Part shown: in pieces, positions 9,045 to 15,905 of the stretch
Position numbering within the stretch: the first letter of the stretch is position 1
Layout of the letters: each line of letters starts with the position of its first letter
Assembly (NCBI GenBank): GCA_000447185.1
Contig: KE647155.1
Location: 1 to 15,905 of the forward strand
DNA: 15,905 nt
Reading direction: 5' to 3'
Source of the DNA: Vairimorpha apis BRL 01
Taxonomy: Eukaryota; Microsporidia; Nosematidae
The notes under the pieces: model-generated
What the model saw: only the letters and a program-made list of their open reading frames with translations
The model's database searches: none
What the model was told of the DNA's origin: nothing
Made by a program: the position numbers and the translations under genes

Positions 9045-10081
9045 TTATTTAATAAATTTGAATTTTTTCATTTTAGTTATCACTACTTTTTTAAAAGTTA
9101 TTTTATTAGCAAAAATATCATTAAATATTTCTAAGAAAATTTTTTGATTTTCTTCATCCATTCTCATTTCATTTTTAAATAATTCTAAGTAACTTAAAAA
9201 ATGAGAAATGGATGGTGATCCTAATAAACAAAAATCTTTATAAAAAATTCTTTTATCTTCATTAATTTTAAATTGATCTTTAGATATAGATTCAATATTA
9301 CATTCATCATAATCAAATATTTTATTGCAACTATCAAAGGAACAGAATTTTATAAATTCTAATTTGGTTTTTTCATCAATAAATTCCTGTAATTTTGAAA
9401 AATTTTCTATAAAAGATTTTTTATTGATAAATCTTTCATAAAAAAAGGTAACAATAAATCTCTAAAATTTTTAGGCATTTTAGTACAATAAAATAAAAAT
9501 GAATTATATGTGAAATTGTCTTCAACTAATCTTAAAATAATATTTATTAAATAAATATCATCTATTTTACCTATCATCCATAATATTCCTTCAAAAATAT
9601 TATCAATAGAAAAATTTTGAAGCTCGTTTAGACAAGATAAAATATCAAAACAATAATTTTTTAATATCGAAATTATGTAGTACAACCGTATATAATCACA
9701 ATTACTAAAATCTTTTAAATTATTTACATATAAATTTACATTTTTTGTATCTATAAAAACATCTGTAAATAACTGACATATATTTTCAACGCCTTCAATT
9801 TCAATCATAAATCCTAAAGCTTTTGCATATATAAATTTTGAAAACTGATAATCAGTTGAAATTTCAGGTTCTAAAATTATATTTTTTATTTCTTCTTTAA
9901 ATTCCAAATTATAATTTATGATTGAGACAATTACATTGCAAATGAGTTCATATTTATGTGGAATATACAACATACAATCTTTTATTGTAGAAAAAACATC
10001 TTCTTTATTTGTTTTTATTTTAAGATGAATATTTTCTAAAATTTCTTCATAATTTATTTTGTCAATTTTTACTAGTTCCAT
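9045..10081 (-). CDS. CBP80: Probable nuclear cap-binding protein subunit 1 (CBP80), reduced, with one apparent -1 frame break
   Basis: CBP80 binds m7G-capped nuclear transcripts together with CBP20 and acts in splicing and export. The protein is all-helical. The N-terminal half (10081-9407, 224 codons) resembles the first MIF4G-type domain: YIPHKYELICNVIVSIINYN recalls the LLPEKL...LVGLLNARNYNF region, and FIYAKALGFMIEIEGV the following helix. After a stop at 9407-9409 the homology continues in another frame with GSPSISHFLSYLELF, MRMDEENQKIFLEIF and VVITKM, matching the SFSALxKF...VLVDKM segment of CBP80. The frames join with one extra A in the A6 run (T 9417-9422), giving about 345 residues against nearly 800 in animals. 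It stops before the family's ANWIF region. Start: ATG 10081, with CCC 7 nt upstream. The assignment rests on remembered motifs and is weaker than for RPB6 or SEC31. Other MIF4G-like proteins are possible. Confidence 0.6.
9417..9422 (-). other. Homopolymer frame break in CBP80 (A6 on the coding strand)
   Basis: Codons read TCA ATA AAA AAT CTT TTA TAG. Protein similarity resumes with TCT TTT ATA GAA, so one base is missing or reread at A AAA AAT. The zero-frame stop follows two codons later. Confidence 0.7.
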
Positions 10082-10088
10082 ACGTAGA

Positions 10089-10091
10089 GGG
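10089..10091 (-). promoter_or_regulatory. CCC start motif of CBP80
   Basis: CCC lies 7 nt upstream of the ATG at 10081 and supports that start. Confidence 0.55.
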
Positions 10092-10950
10092 TAAAAACAA
10101 ATAAAATCATTTTTAAAATATTTAGATTTTTAAAAATAGATTTGAAATTTAACAAATTTAAAAAAGTAAATAAAAAAAAACAATTATTTAACATCTTTTA
10201 CATAAAATAACTAAAAAAATTGAATTTGAAATAATTTTTAATAAGTAATATAAAAATATTTTAAAATCAGACAAGATTTAATTTTTTCGTAATATAGTGT
10301 TTTTTTATAAAACATGATACCTCAAAAAAAATTAAAAATGTATTATTTTGATTAATGATTTAATATTTATGATTTCAAAAATTATTTGAATAATTTTAAT
10401 ATAAAAATATACTAATAAAGTTTTAAAAATCAAATAAGTTGAAAATATTGGATATAAAAGATTTTTTTATGTGAATAAAAAATATGTTATAGAATTTATA
10501 ATACAATATATTTATATTAAAATTAAAAAATAGAGGAAAATACAAATTATATAAATATATAAAGAAGCAAATAAAACTTTATATTATAATTAAAAATGAT
10601 TTTTAAATTAGGCAATATAATTAGATCAATATAATTTCAATTTTTTGCAAAAAAATTTTTAGTAAATGTAATGGTAAAATATTCAATTTTTATTATAATT
10701 TATTAAAATAAAAAGCAATAAAGTCAAAATCTTTGTTGATTTTTAATTTATCATAAAAAATGTTTATTATCAAATAAAAACTATATTTGTACATTTTCAT
10801 ATAATAAAACTTTTTATTTTAGATTATAGTAATAAGTAGTAGTTTATAGCTTAAATCAATATCCTAAAAAAACTTATGACCTAAAAATTTTTTATAATAA
10901 TTTATATATTACACTGATATTTACCATAAATTTTAAAATTTTATTAATAA
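10092..10950. other. AT-only spacer
   Basis: About 860 nt without a recognisable gene, RNA or repeat. Confidence 0.5.
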
Positions 10951-11208
10951 TCATTCATGACCAAAAACAAGTTCATACAAATCCTTATATTCTTTTAAAC
11001 CATTTTTAAGTTTAATTATTTTTTTAATCTTTTTTCTTTCCTTTTCACTTTTACAAAATTCTTTATTTTTTTGATTGTAATTTTGTTCTTTTAAAATTTG
11101 ATTTTTTTCAAAATCAAATTCATAATCATTTTTATCATCTACATCTTTATATTTTTCCATTATATGCGATATCTTTAAATTTAAAATTTCTTCAAAATTA
11201 TCTAACAT
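10951..11208 (-). CDS. Unrecognised 85-residue charged helical protein
   Basis: The start is the ATG at 11206-11208, immediately preceded by CCC (11209-11211); the frame opens two codons earlier only at a TTG. The stop is TGA at 10951-10953. The product is rich in Lys, Glu, Asp and Asn. An N-terminal helix (MLDNFEEILNLKISHIMEKY) is followed by an acidic stretch (DVDDKNDYEFDFEK), then a strongly basic helix (SEKERKKIKKIIKLKNG) and a short C-terminal EYKDLYELVFGHE. There is no signal peptide or membrane segment and no cysteine/histidine metal site. It looks like a small nuclear or complex-associated helical protein, but I do not recognise the family. The coding-like composition, CCC motif and position between two conserved genes make it probably real. 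Confidence 0.6.
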   Translation of the reverse strand: MLDNFEEILNLKISHIMEKYKDVDDKNDYEFDFEKNQILKEQNYNQKNKEFCKSEKERKKIKKIIKLKNGLKEYKDLYELVFGHE

Positions 11209-11211
11209 GGG
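11209..11211 (-). promoter_or_regulatory. CCC start motif of the 85-residue protein
   Basis: CCC abuts the ATG with zero spacing. It is the main reason to accept this short unrecognised frame as a gene. Confidence 0.5.
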
Positions 11212-12411
11212 CAAATATTAAATTTTTAAAAAGTATATATTTTGATCCAAGTATATGCATTTGAGTTTGTTTATTAAGTATATTTCAAATACAAAGTTTT
11301 TCTATTGCTTATTTTATAAATTGTTTTAACAAACTCTTATAAACCATATATTTCGTATAAAAATAATAATAATCTTTTCTTATTTAAGAATTAATAAAAT
11401 GTTTTTTAAAATTATTATTAATATTTTTCAGTCTATATTTTTATTGTTATCATTTACTTTATTATCTTTATTATTGTTGATTATAATGTTTATATTGTTT
11501 ACATTTAATTATTTAAAGTTAAATTTAAAGTTTTTATATCCTAAAAGTTAACATATTTATACATAATTTGATATAGAATAAAAATGCACAATATTTCTTA
11601 TATAAATAAAAACTTAATTAAAATTATAAAGCATTATTGTAAAATAAGTCATGTTTTTATAAAACTTTATAGACTTTTTTGTAAGTTAATTTTATTTTAA
11701 ATCATCAATTGTTTATAAAATAATAAACAATATTATTCCTTATAATAAGATTTATCATTTTATATTTATTTAAAAATTTATATGTATGTAGGATATTTAT
11801 AACTGTTTATTAAAAATGCATATTTTTTGTTGATAGATATAAATTAATGTAGCTAAAAATATATTTTATTTAAATTAATATAATAACTAAATTTTTAAGA
11901 ATATAAATAAAAAAATTAAAATTCAAGCTTTATTTAGTTGATTTTTTTAAAAAATATATAAATTAAATATATTTGTAAACAAATAGATTTGACGTTTTAA
12001 AAATTTAAAACAATGGTAGTGTTTTTTATTTTTATAACAAGAGTTTTTTAAGATAATTTCTAAATGTACTAAATTTAATAACAATATTTTTTAACGCATA
12101 TAAAGTTTATAACAACTTTTTATAAATAAACAAATATAAAGTTTTTAATACAACTTATCTAAATTACTTTCTTTAAAAGATTAAAATATTTTTAAAAAAC
12201 GTAAAACGCTTTTTAATTAACATTTTTCAATATTTTTATTTAAATAAAATATTAATTATTTTATGGAATTTATATGTAAGTTTATTTATAAGTATACTTT
12301 AATAAATTAATTACATTTATAAAAAAAACATTTATTTAAAAAGTTTTTTTTAGCATAATTTACAAAAAACTATCCTAGGAAATTTAAAAAATTAAAATTT
12401 TGTTATGTTTA
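11212..12411. other. Spacer upstream of SEC31, mostly AT-only
   Basis: About 1.2 kb between divergent genes. It contains two short open frames on the plus strand (11399-11551, listed separately, and 11584-11700, rejected) and nothing else I can name. Confidence 0.5.
11399..11551 (+). CDS. Possible 50-residue single-pass membrane peptide
   Basis: The frame runs ATG 11399 to TAA 11549-11551. It has a short basic start (MFFKIIIN), about 25 strongly hydrophobic residues rich in Leu (LLLSFTLLSLLLLIIMFILF) and a basic tail (NYLKLNLKFLYPKS), so a tail-anchored or single-pass membrane layout is plausible. There is no CCC before the ATG. T-rich DNA readily produces hydrophobic frames of this length by chance, so support is weak and I assign no function. 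Confidence 0.2.
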   Translation: MFFKIIINIFQSIFLLLSFTLLSLLLLIIMFILFTFNYLKLNLKFLYPKS

Positions 12412-12415
12412 CCCC
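12412..12415 (+). promoter_or_regulatory. CCCC start motif of SEC31
   Basis: ACCCC then TTT and ATG at 12419. Compare CCC-TTTAT-ATG at RPS15. Confidence 0.6.
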
Positions 12416-12418
12416 TTT

Positions 12419-14960
12419 ATGATTTTTAATAAAGCATATCTCACTTCGTTCAGTACATTAAAACCTTATATAGCATTAGCTAGTAAAGGAAGAGTTCTTG
12501 ACTCAAAGTTTAAGCTTTCTTCTGAATTAAGTATTTATAATTACATAAATAATACAACTTCTGAAATTATTCAATCCGAAAACGAATTCTTAACTTTAAA
12601 GTGGTGTGAAAGAGAAAATTCAGATATTTTTTTAGCTTGTGGAATGTCAAATTCTACACTTGAAATATATTCTTATATTGAAGAATTAAAATTGTGTAAT
12701 ACATATAAAGGTTTTGAAGGTGAAGTACGAGCAATTGATTTTAATACATCAAAAAATGTAATAGCTGCAGGTTCTTCAACTGGTGTAATTATTTTTATTA
12801 ATTTAGACAAACCTGATCATCAATATAAATGTGATATACCTTTGAATTATTCAATAATGTGTTTAAGTTGGAATTATAAAGTCTCAAGAATTCTAAGTGT
12901 TGGAACCGAGTGTGGTAAAATTTTAGTATTAGATATAAAAAATAAAAATGTAGCTTTGACAATTAAAAATAAAGATATAAATATTGTTCATACAATCAAA
13001 TGGCATCCAAAATTTAGCACTTATATATTTGCAGGCACAAATATGAATTCTTTGGTTATGTTTAAATTAGATAGTAATAGTTTGGACAAAATTGGTTCTT
13101 TTAAGGAAAATATTATTGGATTTGATTTTTTATCAAATGATATTTTAATTATCTATAGTGAAACACAATTAGATACACTCAATATTAATGATTTAAACTT
13201 AATTAAAACTGAATCAATCGAATCAGTGCATCAAATATCTTTTTCTAAAAAAGATCCATTATGTTGCTATTCATATGTTAAAGGACAGACTGAAATTAAA
13301 ACTAGTAATTTTACAAATATTCATACAAATGTGCAATTAGCAGGACATTTAATTGGTAACAGAAATTATAAAATACAAGATACAGAATTTAAATTATGTG
13401 AAAATGAAACAGAAGAAAGTAGTATAATTAAAATTTTATATGCAAATAAAGAATATACATTTAATGAAGAAATTCGTTCTAAAATTGCACAAATTTTAAT
13501 TGAAAACATTGAGAAAAATAAATCTGAAAATATATCAAATAATGAAAATAATAATTTTGATTTGAATGATGATTTAACAATTAACTTGATTAAAAACAAT
13601 GTTAAATATCTTGAAACAATAGAAGATAAGTCATTATCTGTAAAATTTTTTGTTGATTTATTAATAAATAAAAAAATGGATTTTGAAGGGAACGAATATT
13701 TATTTTACATACTTGTAACAAAAGATTATTCTGATTTAATTAATAAAATATCTAATGATCAATATAGAATTTTAATTTTAATTTTATTTTATTCTAGTTT
13801 ATCTAATAACGAAGTAATTCAATTACTTGAGAAATTTAACACTAAATTAAATAACTCTTTGATTAATTTGATAATAAATAAACCAGAAAAATTTTATATT
13901 AACTCAGATGTCAATATAGGTATTTACAATATTTCATCTTTTTTAAAAACTATGGATGTGAATTCAATTTAATAAAGAATTTTAATATTAAATGTAGTGA
14001 TCCAATAATGAATGAATTTTTTTGGTATGGTATATCACATGGAATTTACAAAGATTTGAAAGAGATAAAATATGACAATTATAATATAAACCAATATCTG
14101 AATGTAAAATCTAATGTTAATATAGTTGATAATATCAAAAATTTGAATATTGATCCAGCAAAAAATAATAATAATTCGACTAATTTAACAAATTCTGATA
14201 AAAATTATGCTACAAAAACACCCGAAAAATTATCAGAAGAAGTTAAACCTTCGATTTATAGTGGAATTAATAAAAGTGTAACAAGTTTTGCAACAAAGCC
14301 AATAAAACCATCTCCTTCATTGTACAAAGGTGTAAACAAAAGCGTTACATCGTTTAATACCAAACCAATCCCTAAACATGATAATAGTGTAAAAACATAC
14401 AGCCAAATTAAAACTGGAAATATTGGTATCGGTTCTTTAAATAATGCGAATATAAATAGAACAACAATTCCAAAGCCAAATGTTTTTCCTAAACCTAATA
14501 TTCCATCTTATACCGCTAATCCTGTTTATTCAAATCTTAAAAGTAACACCACTTTAAACGATAAAAATTTAACACTTCAACCAAAAATTTTAAATGAAAA
14601 TATTACATCTTCTAATGAAATGTCTTCTACACAAGTTTGTAATACGAATTATGGAGAAATAATAAAGCAATTTGAAGAGTTGTATAACAATTTAAAGCAA
14701 AAAGCATCAAAAAAAATAATTTAATAGTAGGAAATAAAATAAAAGATGCCACTCGAAGAATGGTTTTTTTTGAAAATAACAAACAAAACTTGAATGATTT
14801 TATTATTAAAAATATAAATTCTATAATTGAAATTGAAAAAAGTGATAAAAATGTTAAGCAAGCTATTAGAATGATTGTGGATGAGTGTGTAGAAACTAAA
14901 TTTAACGAATGTGATATTTGGATGCCTGCGATTGCTATATTGATTCAATTGGTATATTAA
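12419..14960 (+). CDS. SEC31: COPII outer-coat protein SEC31, with two apparent -1 frame breaks
   Basis: Sec31 pairs with Sec13 to build the outer cage of ER-exit COPII vesicles and stimulates Sar1-GTP hydrolysis through Sec23. Three adjoining open frames (12419-13972, 14008-14724, 14760-14960) encode one protein of about 847 residues. Residues 1-330 form a WD40 propeller (opening IALASKGRVLDSKF, later GEVRAIDFN and TIKWHPKFSTYIFAG); about 340-600 form the ACE1 helical solenoid, including NEFFWYGISHG; about 600-760 are a disordered Asn-, Lys- and Pro-rich linker; the C-terminal helical domain follows (IIKQFEELYNNLKQKA, then VDECVETKFNECDIWMPAI). Frame 1 to frame 2 is a -1 shift, best placed at T TTT TTA (13939-13945). 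Frame 2 to frame 3 is another -1 shift at the A8 run (14709-14716). The sequence stays coding across both joins (NFNIKCSDPI before 14008, GNKIKDATRRM before 14760), so this is one gene rather than three. The stop lies inside the first 84-bp tandem repeat. Confidence 0.88.
13939..13949 (+). other. First SEC31 frame break, at T6-A5
   Basis: Zero-frame codons are TCT TTT TTA AAA ACT. After a -1 slip on T TTT TTA the frame continues AAA AAC TAT GGA and joins the downstream SEC31 frame. The -1 frame is open from 13903 and the zero frame stops at 13970-13972, so the exact point could lie anywhere between. Confidence 0.6.
14251..14370 (+). repeat. Duplicated 18-residue motif in the SEC31 linker
   Basis: Two copies, 14251-14304 and 14317-14370, separated by 12 nt (KPSP). 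The shared pattern is S-x-Y-x-G-x-NKSVTSF-x-TKPI, 14 of 18 residues identical. Codons differ widely between copies, including Ser AGT against TCG. Confidence 0.7.
14709..14716 (+). other. Second SEC31 frame break, at A8
   Basis: Zero-frame codons TCA AAA AAA ATA ATT TAA end the second frame. With one extra A the sequence reads AAT AAT TTA ATA GTA GGA and continues to the C-terminal domain. Confidence 0.7.
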
Positions 14961-15287
14961 AAAATTGACTAAATTGTATTTTTCAACTGTTTTAATTATA
15001 AAAATATTTTTATCTTGTAACAATTAATTTTATTTGTGTATTAAAAAATTAACTAAATTGTATTTTTCAACTGTTTTAATTATAAAAATACTTTTATCTT
15101 GTAACAATTAATTTTATTTGTATATTAAAAAATTGACTAAATTGTATTTTTCAACTGTTTTAATTATAAAAGTACTTTTATCTTGTAACAATTAATTTTA
15201 TTTGTATATTAAAAAATTGACTAAATTGTATTTTTCAACTGTTTTAATTATAAAAGTACTTTTATCTTGTAACAATTAATTTTATTT
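14952..15287 (+). repeat. Four tandem copies of an 84-bp unit at the SEC31 3' end
   Basis: Units span 14952-15035, 15036-15119, 15120-15203 and 15204-15287, all exactly 84 bp. Units 3 and 4 are identical; units 1 and 2 differ from them by a handful of substitutions and no indels. The first unit begins inside the penultimate SEC31 codons (GTA TAT TAA), so the array repeats the stop codon and the following 75 nt, that is, the gene's 3' end and presumed 3' UTR. Each unit contains TTGTAACAA and a 16-bp central near-palindrome. No coding potential runs through the array. Confidence 0.95.
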
Positions 15288-15905
15288 AAATAAAAAGAAA
15301 CAAAGCTTAATTATTAAAATAGATGTATTTTTTAAAAATTTATATTGTATAAAAAAAAATAAAATAACATATTTATTTTTAATAAATTATTTACTTATAT
15401 AAAAATAATTATTTTGATTTTTTAATATTTTAAATAACAAATATTTTTTCTTGTAAAATTAAATAAACATATTTGATTAATTTATTTCTACTGTATTTTC
15501 AATAAATTTGAATTTATTTAGCAAAAAAAAGTATTAAACATTCTTTAAACGATAGTATTACTAAAAATCATATTTTAAATGATATTCTTAATTTGTATAC
15601 TTTTTTATTAGATTTTTTAAGAATTATGAAAAGAATGATAATTATGAAGTTATTTTGGATAGAAATTTACTACTTTAAATTTTAAAAGTAAAACTAAATT
15701 TTTTTTAAAAGAGCGTTTTTAATTAATACAGCATTAATTTTATTTTCATAATTTTTTTAGTCATTTATAAAATAAATATTACATTTACAACTTTTTTTTT
15801 ATGATATCGCGTTTTTATATTTAATTTAAAATATAACACATAAATTTTATTTTATATCATTTAATTTTTCTTAAAAATTTTTATAAAAAAAATAAATTAT
15901 TTTTT
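15288..15905. other. AT-only spacer to the window end
   Basis: No gene is supported. A plus-strand open stretch at about 15510-15689 lacks an ATG until near its end and is within chance expectation. Confidence 0.45.

Noticed and set aside
11584..11700. 38-codon open frame on the plus strand
   Set aside because: No CCC, no signal or recognisable motif, and length within chance for AT-rich DNA.
12276..12281. GTAAGT after a short ATG frame, resembling a microsporidian 5' splice site
   Set aside because: No conserved exon follows any nearby AG, the ATG lacks CCC, and SEC31 begins cleanly at 12419 without it.
14721..15023. Minus-strand open frame of 100 codons
   Set aside because: It overlaps the SEC31 C-terminal domain and the tandem repeat in antisense and has no coding-like features.
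15510..15689. Open stretch of about 60 codons on the plus strand
   Set aside because: It lacks an ATG until its last third, and several stretches of this length are expected by chance across six frames.
1..15905. tRNA, rRNA, snRNA genes or CRISPR arrays
   Set aside because: I looked for GC-richer cloverleaf-like segments, snRNA motifs and spaced short repeats and saw none; the only array is the contiguous 84-bp tandem repeat.

Overview
The window is extremely AT-rich eukaryotic DNA, and I read it as a microsporidian genome. Four things support this. The genes are short, conserved, apparently intronless eukaryotic housekeeping genes. Their proteins are reduced versions of RPB6, delta-COP, uS19/RPS15, a probable cap-binding CBP80 and SEC31. 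A CCC triplet lies 0-7 nt upstream of the ATG of nearly every gene, which is a known microsporidian start signal. The only clear foreign sequences are pieces of a non-LTR retrotransposon with a restriction-like endonuclease, of a kind found in microsporidia. About seven genes in 16 kb, with long AT-only spacers, points to a gene-poor, expanded genome rather than an Encephalitozoon-like compact one. The species cannot be determined from the window.

Layout. 1-96: 3' end of a membrane protein, possibly V-ATPase subunit e (+). 156-446: RPB6 (-). 867-2108: delta-COP (+). 2109-7750: mainly AT-only sequence with two retroelement fragments on the minus strand (3074-3367, flanked by a 15-bp direct repeat; about 5255-6000, heavily decayed) and one possible tiny secreted peptide (4782-4895). 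7754-7870: a second possible peptide. 7943-8376: RPS15 (-). 9045-10081: probable CBP80 (-). 10951-11208: unrecognised 85-aa protein (-). 12419-14960: SEC31 (+). 14952-15287: four tandem 84-bp units that begin inside the SEC31 stop region. The rest is AT-only spacer.

The genes do not form a pathway or operon. Two belong to vesicle coats (COPI delta, COPII SEC31); the others serve transcription, cap binding and translation.

The most unusual observation is that three conserved genes carry four apparent frame breaks. All go in the same direction (one nucleotide short, equivalent to -1 slippage), and all sit at or beside homopolymer runs. The RPS15 and CBP80 breaks share the same 13-nt sequence in the same codon phase. 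Homopolymer undercalling in the assembly is the simplest explanation, but -1 ribosomal or transcriptional slippage is a testable alternative.
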